In this document: one piece after another, positions 1 to 8,425 of the stretch
Layout: the number at the start of each line of letters is the position of its first letter
Numbering within the stretch: position 1 is the stretch's first letter
Assembly (NCBI GenBank): GCA_947179325.1
Contig: CAMXAU010000006.1
Span: 1 to 64,000 of the forward strand
Source of the DNA: an uncultured Bacteroidales bacterium
Lineage (GTDB): Bacteria; Bacteroidota; Bacteroidia; Bacteroidales; UBA932
Length of the DNA stretch: 64,000 bases
Direction: 5' to 3'
Translations under genes and position numbers: made by a program
Notes under the pieces: model-generated
The model's input: the letters and a program-made list of their open reading frames with translations, nothing else
Told to the model about the DNA's origin: nothing
Database searches by the model: none

Positions 1-396
1 CTGCCTCTGGAGTGCCTGGGAGGCTGTTTTTCTGTGATTTCTGACGGAAAATTGGTGCGAATTTTCCCTGGATTTCCTTGTAATGTCTTGGGCTAAAGTA
101 ATTTGCGTAATTATCCGTTTTTCGGGTTTGGATGCGAAAAAATGTGTTTTTTCTTGGAAAATTATTGTTTGATTGCAAATTTTCTGATTTGGTTATAATC
201 CCGGTGGGTCGGTATATGCTACCATCTGGGTTATCCGCGTTTTTCAATGTTTTGCCTGATAATCAAGTATATTGTGCAGGCAATCCCGGTGGTATGCCAG
301 TGCGTCATCCGGAAAGGATTATCTCTGGTTTATTGTAAAATATTTGGAAGATCGACGGGGGGGGAATAAGTATTAATTTAAAATCACTTTAGATAA
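1..396. other. Intergenic stretch with no supported gene
   Basis: I see no convincing coding sequence here. Short open frames, such as one at 132-338 on the plus strand, have neither a recognisable protein pattern nor a usual start context. The stretch is A+T-rich, and a run of eight G residues lies at 357-364. It may be a decayed region downstream of a gene that lies outside the window. Confidence 0.5.
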
Positions 397-567
397 AGAT
401 TCTTCGCGTACTTCATCAGGGACAGGCTTGTGGATGAATACACGCCCCGTTTCGGCATCCGCTCCATAGAGTTTATCGCAGCCAACGGCTACCCTCACAA
501 TCTCAGTGAAGTAACATGTGTCTACTTTTCGCTGCTGGTACAGGATATTTCCGCCTCACGATTATAG
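397..567 (+). pseudogene. Possible C-terminal relic of an unknown protein
   Basis: A stop-free plus-strand frame with protein-like composition (for example ...DEYTPRFGIRSIEFIAANG...) runs from just after an in-frame TAA to a TAG. It has no start codon of its own. It reads like the tail of a larger protein that lost its 5' part, and the surrounding DNA is non-coding. I do not recognise the family. A chance open frame of about 56 codons cannot be excluded. Confidence 0.25.
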
Positions 568-586
568 GATTTTATGGCTTGGATTG

Positions 587-625
587 TTTTTGCAACCACG
601 GTTACTGTAACTGTGGTTGCAAAAA
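587..625. repeat. 39-bp near-perfect palindrome
   Basis: The arms begin TTTTTGCAACCAC and end GTGGTTGCAAAAA, with GTTAC/GTAAC in the centre. Only one G/T pair breaks the symmetry around a single central base. T residues lie 5' and A residues 3' on both strands, so it does not look like a Rho-independent terminator on either strand. It could be a dimeric-protein operator, an mRNA 3'-end hairpin or a small repeat element. Confidence 0.75.
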
Positions 626-630
626 CATAA

Positions 631-668
631 AGACTTTATGTATTCTTCAAGATGAATATGTAAAGTCT
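631..668 (-). terminator. Probable terminator of the GH36 gene and PUL1
   Basis: The arms AGACTTTA..TATTC and GAATA..TAAAGTCT pair with a 2-nt mismatch. On the minus strand the stem is followed by a T-rich stretch. It lies about 45 bp beyond the GH36 stop codon and is the natural end of the PUL1 transcript. Confidence 0.5.
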
Positions 669-713
669 ACGGCAACTGAAATCTGGCGGCAATATGTTTT
701 AGTCAGCCGCAAA

Positions 714-2537
714 TCAATATTCCAGCACAACATACCCGCTTTCGGGAACGGCAACGCGCGAGAGGCCGGCTTTCGGGACAGGAATATTGACCTGCTCACC
801 GAAGACGTCATATGCACGGCAGGTGCGCGGCTTCTTCTGCAAATCAAGGACAAGACCCTCATCCCCTGTAGCATTGACCACATATACGTTCTTGTCAGGA
901 GTACCTGCTGATATGACGAGACCGTCCTGATAGGCGGTGATGATACGCTCTTCCGTACTCTCGGCTTCCAGCAGAGGGAAGCATGCTTCAGGATGGTATG
1001 GGCGGAAATCTCCATGCTGCAAGGTTGCACGGTGTTTCTGGGAGAAGCCGAGCCAGTGGTCTATGACCTTCATGTGACTTTCAGGCAGGTCCCTGAGCAT
1101 CATGGAATACTGTATGGTGGTATAAAGCACTGAGAGTATCGGTCTTGCTGCATCTTCTGGGGTCTCGCCGACATTCCACTCAAGCATGTCGGCATGTACA
1201 GCAGCCTTGCCGCTTGTAAGACGAAGGTTGGAGGTACGGATGCGGTTGCCCTGCATGTCACCCGGACAGTCGGCGGCACGCATCATATTGCCGTACTGCC
1301 GTATGGCAGGGCCTATATATTCCTGCCTGAACTCTATCAGAATGTCGGGCTTGATTGCCTGAAGCCTTCTGCGTATTTCCTTCATGAGCACGTCGACTGC
1401 ATGGGGGACAGATTTGATGTCCCTGCCCCTGTAGTCCTCGGCTATGGCCGGATCAGTGCCCCTGATGGCGAACTCGTCTATGAAGTCCAGTTTGAATCCG
1501 TCGATGTTCCACTCCCTGAGTGCCTTTTCGTAGACTCCGCACAGATAGTCGCGGACCTCAGGGAAACGAGGGTCGAGCACCCACCAGTCCGGACCGGCCT
1601 GAAACAGATACTTTCCCTGAAACTTAGTATAGGCATGACTGTTTTTCCCGACATACGGTACAGAGTACCACATCATGTACTTCATGCCCATGTCCTGTAC
1701 CCTGCGGACATGGCCCGCCATGTCGGGAAATCTTTTCCCGGAAACTTCCCAGTCCCCGCAGAAACCATAGCCCCTGTTGTTGTCATCAGTCTGCCAGCCA
1801 TCGTCCAGGATGATTGTCTTCATGCCCATCCTGGCTGCAAGGCGGCATTCATCCTCTATATCCTTGTCTGAAACATTCTGGTGAAACTGGTACCAGCTGC
1901 TGTACAAAGGTTCGAATGCACTCTCAGGCGCATTGCATCCCTCGAATCCCTCCGCGTCTGCAATCCACTGCGCACCGTTCCTGACGGCATCAGCCCAGAA
2001 TATATCCCGACTGTCCAGCATAAGGGTGACTTCGTAATGCGAGATCGGGGCCTCAGCCTGGCTGAAAAAGCCCAGACGTCCATTCAGCACTGCTCCTTCC
2101 TCGCGCAGACCCATGACGGCATTTACAAAGCGGATGCTTTCGCTGCAGGCTACTGTCAGACGGTTGCGGTTGTTGTTATTGCAGAAAACATAGAGAGGCA
2201 TGCCCTGAGCAAGGGCGGAGTTATATCTTCCAAGCCAATCAGGCTTCAGCATACATCTGTCAACCAATGCCCGGCTGTGCCACAGATGGTGGACATCCTT
2301 CTGTGGACATTCGAAGGACACGTCAAACCTGGCAGGCTCCGTCTCCTTCGGGGCAGACATCGAGATATGCACGAATTCGAGCCCGTCTTTTTCCTCTAAA
2401 GTCATGTCAATGCTCCACTCTCCTGGCTCAGGACATGAAAGATGAACTTCACCAACGGTGACGGTCTTTACCGACAGTGCAAACGAATTGGCTATGGCAG
2501 TTAAACTTAAAATCAGAATCAGTAATGTCTTTTTCAT
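714..2537 (-). CDS. Glycoside hydrolase, clan GH-D (GH36-like alpha-galactosidase)
   Basis: Predicted secreted exo-hydrolase that removes terminal alpha-linked sugars, most likely alpha-galactose or alpha-GalNAc. The 607-residue product starts with a Sec signal (MKKTLLILILSLTAIANSFA). I chose this ATG over a longer in-frame start at 2642 because it places the signal at the N-terminus and stays clear of the upstream gene. The clan GH-D barrel signatures are visible: DDGW at residues 245-248, the KLDF nucleophile motif with Asp351, and RAADCPGD near 420-427, holding the likely acid/base (Asp423 or Asp427). It is the last gene of PUL1, separated from GH31 by a strong hairpin. The exact sugar specificity is not readable, and GH27 or GH97-like activity is less likely. 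Confidence 0.88.
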   Translation of the reverse strand: MKKTLLILILSLTAIANSFALSVKTVTVGEVHLSCPEPGEWSIDMTLEEKDGLEFVHISMSAPKETEPARFDVSFECPQKDVHHLWHSRALVDRCMLKPDWLGRYNSALAQGMPLYVFCNNNNRNRLTVACSESIRFVNAVMGLREEGAVLNGRLGFFSQAEAPISHYEVTLMLDSRDIFWADAVRNGAQWIADAEGFEGCNAPESAFEPLYSSWYQFHQNVSDKDIEDECRLAARMGMKTIILDDGWQTDDNNRGYGFCGDWEVSGKRFPDMAGHVRRVQDMGMKYMMWYSVPYVGKNSHAYTKFQGKYLFQAGPDWWVLDPRFPEVRDYLCGVYEKALREWNIDGFKLDFIDEFAIRGTDPAIAEDYRGRDIKSVPHAVDVLMKEIRRRLQAIKPDILIEFRQEYIGPAIRQYGNMMRAADCPGDMQGNRIRTSNLRLTSGKAAVHADMLEWNVGETPEDAARPILSVLYTTIQYSMMLRDLPESHMKVIDHWLGFSQKHRATLQHGDFRPYHPEACFPLLEAESTEERIITAYQDGLVISAGTPDKNVYVVNATGDEGLVLDLQKKPRTCRAYDVFGEQVNIPVPKAGLSRVAVPESGYVVLEY

Positions 2538-2563
2538 TTTGTATATAAAATAATGTATAAAAA

Positions 2564-2619
2564 AGTTTCGCAAGCTGCACAATCCCATTGATATCAAAGG
2601 AATGGTTACTTGCGAAACT
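2564..2619 (-). terminator. Intercistronic hairpin with T-tract between GH31 and GH36
   Basis: Perfect 11-bp arms (AGTTTCGCAAG / CTTGCGAAACT) enclose 34 nt that contain a second smaller stem (CCATT/AATGG). On the minus strand the right arm is followed directly by a run of T residues and then the GH36 start. This is the geometry of an intrinsic terminator or attenuator placed inside the operon. Confidence 0.65.
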
Positions 2620-2631
2620 TGAACTTTCACG

Positions 2632-5058
2632 CTATCCTGCAATCCGGATTCTTACCACAGCCTTGCCTGATACGGATGTCTCCGGCAGTATGACCGTGGT
2701 GCTCTTGCCGTCCCGGACTGTCTCCAGCTTCTGTCCGTCCATCTCTGCAGACGCATCTTTGACTCCCTCCAGTACAATGGACAGGGCACGTGTCTGAAGT
2801 GCGTCGCTGTATGTTCCCTGACGCGGGTTCACGACCACTGTCATCGTCCTGCCCTTGACTGTCTTTTCGATAAGTGTGGTTGCGTACTCGTCAGGATATG
2901 CCTGGCTCATTCCGTCGTCCTCATAGTGCAGGTATGAGGCTTTTGCCGAACCCGGTACGATGAGCAGACGTAGCCTGTTGTCCTGCTGCTGGAGGTTCTG
3001 TATGCCCTCTCCGGCGAGCGGGATTATTGCACCAGCCTTCACATACCACGGATTCTCTTCAATGCTGTAGTGCAGTGTCTTTTCCGAACCGCCCCTATGC
3101 ATGCAGTGGTGTGCCATGTCATACCAGTCGTTTCCAGCCGGGAACCACATCCTTCTCTCTGTCTTTCCTGTCTCGGGGTCGAGCGGCTGGCATAGTACAG
3201 TAGCGAGTATATTGTCCCCGAACATGAATTCCTGGTCAAGGCTGTACGCCCTTTCATCTTCCGGATAATAGTAGTACAGCGGCCTGCATATGCTGACACC
3301 CGTGTCGTATGCCTGTCGTGCCGCATCATAGATGTACGGTGTCAGTGCATATCGTAGGTCAATAGCAGCCTTCATATATTCAAAATGTGACGGATATGCC
3401 CATATCTTCCTCTCCAGATACTTTGACTCAGTTGAGTGTGTCTTGAAAATCGGAGTGAAGACTCCGTACTGCAGCCATCTGGTGTACATCTCCGGGTCAG
3501 TGTCGTGCCCCTCCTTCTGGAAATGCCCTCCGATGTCGTGTCCCCAGTATCCGTATCCCACATTTGATGCAGTAGCCGTGAAGTGCGGCAGCATTTCCAG
3601 CACGGCCCACTCGTCAAGCGTGTCTCCCGAGAATCCGAGCTGGTAACGGTGGCTTCCGAGACCTCCCCATCTGTGATATATGAACGGCCTGTCCGCAGAC
3701 TTTCCGAGGTATGCAGACTGTCGTACCTTGTCGTTGAAGAATGCGTAGTTTATCCAGAACGTATTGCTCAGCCCGTCAACATATCTGCTTTCCATCCACT
3801 GCTGCCAGTCGAGCCACCAGAAGTCCACTCCCTGCTTCTCGAGCGGATGAATTACACTGTTGAAGTATGCATCTGCCCATGCCTGCTGGCTCATTCTGTA
3901 AGGCACAGGTGCCATGTATCCTTTCTTCGCCAGGCTCCTGTCGCAGCCTTTGTATATGTATGGCTCGCTGCCGTAGATATAGTCCTCAGGTCCGTCGTAG
4001 TCATCTGTCCTTGACAGGTAGTCCTTTACAAATGTTTCGTAGCAGTCCTCGTACTGTCTGATGCCGGAGGCGGGATGAAGGTTGAGTGATGTCTTGAAAT
4101 TCATCGTATGAAGGTCTGACAATAGACCCACAGGGTCGACAATCAGGTCCCGGTTCCATGTGTATCCGGTCCATCCCCGGTCCTGTCCGAACTCATCATG
4201 GCCAAGACGTTCCTGCATCGGCTTCCATGTGAGGTGCCAGTCCATGTCAATGACGAACACGTCTGCCGGAACCTTATGCTCACGCATCTCAGAAGCGATC
4301 TGCAGCAGTTCCTCGTCCGTGTATATCCAGTACCTGCTCCACCAGTATCCGAATGTGTATTTTGGAGGCATCGGAATCTTTCCTGCTACTTTGGTGAAGT
4401 CGCTGAGTGCAGCCCTGTAATCATGTCCATATGCGAAGATATACCAGTCAATCCTGTCACCGGAAGGACGCTCAGCAATCCATTCTCCCCAGTCAGAACC
4501 GTCCTTTTCGAGCAGATGCCTTCCGCTCTCGTCCACGATGGCCCATCCGTCGCGGGAGAGCAGCCCGTCCTCCATCTCTACAGGAGTCTGGACTTGAGGG
4601 CGTACCCAGCAGTTATAATGCCGCAGCGTGTTCTGTTCATACCTGCCGTCTATCAAGTCAAGCGTCCTGACCGTGCCCTTGAGGTTTCCTTCAGGCTTCA
4701 TGGCAGGGTTCCATGTCACAGTCCTGCCGTTCATCCTGAACGAGACTGAAAGATTTTCAGGAGCGAATCGGCCTCCCTTATAATCCAGTGTCAGGGCCGA
4801 AGTCCTTATCTGCACTCCGGAATCCTTTCTTCGTACATCATATTGTGGTACGGGAAGTTCCCTGTTGATTATTGCAAGTGATGCGCGGTCCTCGAACGCT
4901 CCGTCCTCTGACCACTCCATGCGCACAAGACGGTCTGTGAGGACCGTGAACCTGGCATTTCCGCACACTACGGTCGCCTGTTCCTGGGCCTTCGGGTTCT
5001 GTGCCGCCAAGGCCATGCTGAAAAGAGCAATGAAAAGAATTGTTGTTATCTGTTTCAT
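2632..5058 (-). CDS. GH31 family glycosidase (alpha-glucosidase/alpha-xylosidase type)
   Basis: 808-residue secreted retaining alpha-glycosidase with a Sec signal ending in ALAAQ. An N-terminal beta-sandwich (about 25-225) is followed by the (beta/alpha)8 barrel. The barrel shows FGYWWSRYW at 236-244, DMDWHLTW at 271-278, the nucleophile motif WWLDWQQW (Asp417) and the acid/base motif FSGDT (Asp479). C-terminal beta domains follow. GH31 enzymes act on alpha-glucosides, alpha-xylosides, alpha-galactosides or alpha-N-acetylgalactosamine, and the subfamily cannot be assigned here. The gene lies between the histidine phosphatase and GH36 in PUL1. The 189-bp gap upstream holds only weak inverted repeats, such as TATCTCA/TGAGATA near 5142-5168. 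Confidence 0.92.
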   Translation of the reverse strand: MKQITTILFIALFSMALAAQNPKAQEQATVVCGNARFTVLTDRLVRMEWSEDGAFEDRASLAIINRELPVPQYDVRRKDSGVQIRTSALTLDYKGGRFAPENLSVSFRMNGRTVTWNPAMKPEGNLKGTVRTLDLIDGRYEQNTLRHYNCWVRPQVQTPVEMEDGLLSRDGWAIVDESGRHLLEKDGSDWGEWIAERPSGDRIDWYIFAYGHDYRAALSDFTKVAGKIPMPPKYTFGYWWSRYWIYTDEELLQIASEMREHKVPADVFVIDMDWHLTWKPMQERLGHDEFGQDRGWTGYTWNRDLIVDPVGLLSDLHTMNFKTSLNLHPASGIRQYEDCYETFVKDYLSRTDDYDGPEDYIYGSEPYIYKGCDRSLAKKGYMAPVPYRMSQQAWADAYFNSVIHPLEKQGVDFWWLDWQQWMESRYVDGLSNTFWINYAFFNDKVRQSAYLGKSADRPFIYHRWGGLGSHRYQLGFSGDTLDEWAVLEMLPHFTATASNVGYGYWGHDIGGHFQKEGHDTDPEMYTRWLQYGVFTPIFKTHSTESKYLERKIWAYPSHFEYMKAAIDLRYALTPYIYDAARQAYDTGVSICRPLYYYYPEDERAYSLDQEFMFGDNILATVLCQPLDPETGKTERRMWFPAGNDWYDMAHHCMHRGGSEKTLHYSIEENPWYVKAGAIIPLAGEGIQNLQQQDNRLRLLIVPGSAKASYLHYEDDGMSQAYPDEYATTLIEKTVKGRTMTVVVNPRQGTYSDALQTRALSIVLEGVKDASAEMDGQKLETVRDGKSTTVILPETSVSGKAVVRIRIAG

Positions 5059-5247
5059 TAGTAAATTATGGTTATGTAATATAAGGTTATAATTTCTTTG
5101 TCTACTGCCTTTAATGCTTCATGCTGGGCAGACCTTATACGGACGGTTATCTCATTTTTGAAGTTGAGATATTAAGTTGTATTTTTCTCAGTCCTTGACG
5201 GATCCAGCTCCAGTCTAATCAGGTTTCCTTAACTGATTGTGGATAAC

Positions 5248-6531
5248 TTATTCAGGGGAGTACCCGGCCAATTTGCTGCGGTAGTATTCCGAAAGTTCGC
5301 TCCAATGATAGAAAGGAGCGCAGTCTGTCTCTATCGGCAGGCATACCTCTTTCTCATTCAGCAGTACACGCACAAGAATGTCATCATTTCCGGATTTGCG
5401 GTAGAATACCAGCTGGATGTTGGATGCCATCGGGAAATAGCGGTAGCATTGCCAGTGGTCCGCCAATGTATCCATATCTTCAGTAACATATCCGCAGTCT
5501 CCAAGCTCCATCAGCACGGCCAGCGGCAGCAGGCAGCTTTCATGGCCGTAACGCAAGGTTGCGGACGGTTCTTTCCTGACAATGCAGCTGTCTGCGGTAT
5601 CGAGTATGTTCCGTAGCAGATTGACTTCCTTGTACGGCATCATCCCTTCTGTCAAAGGAGTATTTCCGGCCTCCATATACCATAGTACATTCCAGCAGCT
5701 CCATAGCTCATAGCATTCTTCAGCAGTGAAGATATTGTATATGTCCAGTTCCTTGTCATCTATACTCTGCATGTTCATCGCGACAAAGAACAGGCACTGC
5801 ATCAGATCACTCGGCTTGATGTTGTCCTTTACGTAAGTGCTGTCCGTAAACAGTACCTTCATAAGACGTTCAGGATGGACATGACGCTGCTTGAATGCCC
5901 TTATTGTTTCCTGCTTCTCACTGTAGCGCAGGCCTGCCAGATACTTGTCGTCATAGTTCATGTAGTACATGTCATGACGGCTTGCATCGTTGGAAATGCG
6001 CAGTTTCGGGTTCATGGCCTTCAGCTGAAGACATCCGGCTGTCATGGACAGGATGCAGCGCGGAACATCAGTGGAGCGTGCATCGACATCAATGTCCTTT
6101 GCAAATATTTCCGGGAAATTACGGAACATGCGTTCTGCAATGCCCCTATGCTGGCGTGCTCCCAATGGGGTAAGTTCGCCGAGCCGCCCCTCGGAAAGCT
6201 GAAGGACACGGGAAATCTTCTGCATCACTTCCTTGCCTTCATTGCTCAGGACTTTGGCCGAATCAGCCTTTTTCAGCGGATCCAGAGCATATGTATAGTC
6301 CTGCCTGTTGAGGTGAAAACGTGAGCCGTGTCTGGCATATGTGCTGATATAGAACGGCTTGTAACCTTTAGGGGCAGGGGAGTACTTGATTTGTTCCGGA
6401 GCGGGATATGCGAGGTAATTGGCACCGGAAAGGTTCTTGTCCTGCTGGATTGCAGCGCGTGGATTCTGTGCATGGCCTACATGCAGCAGCAACACAGAAA
6501 GTAGGCAGAATATAAGTCTTGTAAGTTTCAT
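5248..6531 (-). CDS. Clade-2 histidine phosphatase (acid phosphatase/MINPP-like)
   Basis: 427-residue secreted phosphomonoesterase. The chosen ATG begins a clear Sec signal (MKLTRLIFCLLSVLLLHVGHAQ). Upstream in-frame starts at 6564 and 6555 overlap or abut the GH2 stop and would bury the signal, though translational coupling from them is possible. The phosphohistidine motif RHGSR sits at residues 67-71 and the distal catalytic pair is His330-Glu331 (GHESCLLPL). An HE pair rather than HD resembles multiple inositol polyphosphate phosphatases more than classical acid phosphatases. Its place inside a glycan operon suggests a phosphate removed from a glycan, or phytate-type phosphate scavenging. 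Confidence 0.82.
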   Translation of the reverse strand: MKLTRLIFCLLSVLLLHVGHAQNPRAAIQQDKNLSGANYLAYPAPEQIKYSPAPKGYKPFYISTYARHGSRFHLNRQDYTYALDPLKKADSAKVLSNEGKEVMQKISRVLQLSEGRLGELTPLGARQHRGIAERMFRNFPEIFAKDIDVDARSTDVPRCILSMTAGCLQLKAMNPKLRISNDASRHDMYYMNYDDKYLAGLRYSEKQETIRAFKQRHVHPERLMKVLFTDSTYVKDNIKPSDLMQCLFFVAMNMQSIDDKELDIYNIFTAEECYELWSCWNVLWYMEAGNTPLTEGMMPYKEVNLLRNILDTADSCIVRKEPSATLRYGHESCLLPLAVLMELGDCGYVTEDMDTLADHWQCYRYFPMASNIQLVFYRKSGNDDILVRVLLNEKEVCLPIETDCAPFYHWSELSEYYRSKLAGYSPE

Positions 6532-6563
6532 GTATGGATTATTTTTTTGTTTCATCTTGAGCA

Positions 6564-8402
6564 TCACTCTGCATGGCTGTCAAGACAGCGGCAGACTTTA
6601 CTGTTGGCTTTCCGGAGTGCATCGGCGTCCATCTTCATCACCTTGCGGTCGTATGTCATAAGCCCGTTTATTTCAGATTCCACATCAGTTGTCTGCGTGT
6701 AGACGGCACCGCACAGTCCCAATGCAGACAACTCTTCGAGCCGGTTGGCATATTCCAGATATTCGGCAGTCGCCTCTTCCTTGCCTTTGAGGTCGCCATA
6801 TCCCCAGTTGCGGTCCTCGTTCCAAAGATGGCCTTTCATAGCCATTCCTATTCCTCCGAACTCGCCGATTACATTTACACGGTCTGCATCGAAGAGGAAC
6901 ATAACAGGCTCCGGGTAGCTGTGCAGGTCAAGGATATCTCCGCAAGGGAAATAGTTTCCGCCGCTGGCAGGATTTACCGGACGTGTCGGATCGTATGCTT
7001 TTGTCCATTCTGCTATTTCCACTGGCTTGAACTGGCCCATAGCTTCATTGAACGGGGTCCATACACCGATGCAGGGATAGGAGTAGAGGCAGTCCATCAC
7101 TTCTTTCCATTCTTTCCTGTAGGTGGCTTCCGATTCCGGGGTACGCACCATATCCGGACCATAGTAGAATTGTCTGTACTGCCAGTCCTGGTTCCTGTCC
7201 CCGTTCGGCATGTCCTGCCATACAATCATCCCGATGCGGTCGCAGTGTGCATACCAGCGTGCCGGCTCCACTTTAAGGTGCTTGCGTATCATATTGAAGC
7301 CAAGTTCCTTTGTCTTTTCTATGTCATAGCTCAGGGCTTCATCTGACGGGGCAGTGTACAGTCCGTCCGGCCACCATCCCTGGTCGAGCGGACCGAAATG
7401 GAAGATGTCCCTGTTGTTCAGCTGCATGCGCATGTATCCGTTTTCGTCCCTATATGTGGAGAATTTGCGCATTGCTGTGTAGCTCTTCACCCTGTCCTGC
7501 AGTTTCCCGTCTGCATAGAATGATATTTCAAGGTCATATAGGGCAGGGGAGTCCGGAGACCACAGCCTGAAATCCGACGGCATCGCTATTTCCACGGAAT
7601 TCCGGCCCAATGCACTGCCGGAGGCTATGACTTTATTGCCATCGAGCACTTTCACTTCTATCAGGTCTGTTGCTCTCCGGCTGCTTACAGTTGTCTCCAC
7701 CGTCAGTCTGCCGCCGTCTATGTCCGGGGTTGTCCTTATATTTTCTATTGCACGTTCCGGTACCGGCTCCAGCCATACTGTCTGCCAGATGCCGCTTACA
7801 GGCGTGTACCAGATGTGTCCCGGCTTGCTGACCTGCTTGCCTCGTGCCTGGAAGCCTTTGTCAGTAGGGTCCCAGACCCTCACTACAATTTCATTCTCGC
7901 CTTTTTTCAGAGTCTGCGTGATGTCAAATGCAAAAGGAGTGAATCCTCCGCAGTGTTCACCTGCCTTTATTCCGTTCACCCACACGGTTGTCTTCCAGTC
8001 GACTGCCCCGAAATTCAGCAGTACGCGTTTCCCTTTCCAGCGTGATGGTACGGAGAACTTGCGCTGATACCACAGCTCGTTGGCTTCTCCCAATTCCTTG
8101 CCTACACCGGATAGGGCGGATTCCACAGCAAAAGGCACAAGAATCTCGCCGTCATAATTCTGTGGAACTGCCTTGCCGGCGGGAAGGATGGCATATTGCC
8201 AAAGACCGTTGAGGTTCATCCATTCGCCCCTTTCCATCAGTGGACGCGGATATTCCGGCAGCACATTTTCGACATCAGTCTGTTCTCCCCATTCTGTCAT
8301 TATCCTGTCTCCTGCCGGTTTCCATTGGGCATAGGAAACGCTGCTGTATACAAGCAGGATAGCTATAGAAAATATATGCTGATATTTTATTGTTCTTTTC
8401 AT
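6564..8402 (-). CDS. GH2 family beta-glycosidase
   Basis: 612-residue secreted enzyme with an N-terminal signal (about 1-25, ending VSYAQ). The GH2 order is visible. A sugar-binding jelly roll spans about 60-215, with FGAVDWKTTVWVNG. An immunoglobulin-like domain spans about 220-310. The barrel follows, with acid/base Glu453 in WTPFNEAMGQF and nucleophile Glu514 in VIGEFGG. At 612 residues it is compact, like beta-glucuronidase/beta-mannosidase-type GH2 members, and lacks the long C-terminal domains of LacZ. Its stop (TGA) overlaps an ATG of the phosphatase frame, so the two are probably co-translated. Specificity (galactosidase, glucuronidase or mannosidase) is open. Confidence 0.9.
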   Translation of the reverse strand: MKRTIKYQHIFSIAILLVYSSVSYAQWKPAGDRIMTEWGEQTDVENVLPEYPRPLMERGEWMNLNGLWQYAILPAGKAVPQNYDGEILVPFAVESALSGVGKELGEANELWYQRKFSVPSRWKGKRVLLNFGAVDWKTTVWVNGIKAGEHCGGFTPFAFDITQTLKKGENEIVVRVWDPTDKGFQARGKQVSKPGHIWYTPVSGIWQTVWLEPVPERAIENIRTTPDIDGGRLTVETTVSSRRATDLIEVKVLDGNKVIASGSALGRNSVEIAMPSDFRLWSPDSPALYDLEISFYADGKLQDRVKSYTAMRKFSTYRDENGYMRMQLNNRDIFHFGPLDQGWWPDGLYTAPSDEALSYDIEKTKELGFNMIRKHLKVEPARWYAHCDRIGMIVWQDMPNGDRNQDWQYRQFYYGPDMVRTPESEATYRKEWKEVMDCLYSYPCIGVWTPFNEAMGQFKPVEIAEWTKAYDPTRPVNPASGGNYFPCGDILDLHSYPEPVMFLFDADRVNVIGEFGGIGMAMKGHLWNEDRNWGYGDLKGKEEATAEYLEYANRLEELSALGLCGAVYTQTTDVESEINGLMTYDRKVMKMDADALRKANSKVCRCLDSHAE

Positions 8403-8425
8403 CTTGATTTTTATCGGGACTGATA

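Noticed and set aside
132..338. 68-codon frame near the left end
   Set aside because: Its composition is not protein-like, and no start context or family is seen.
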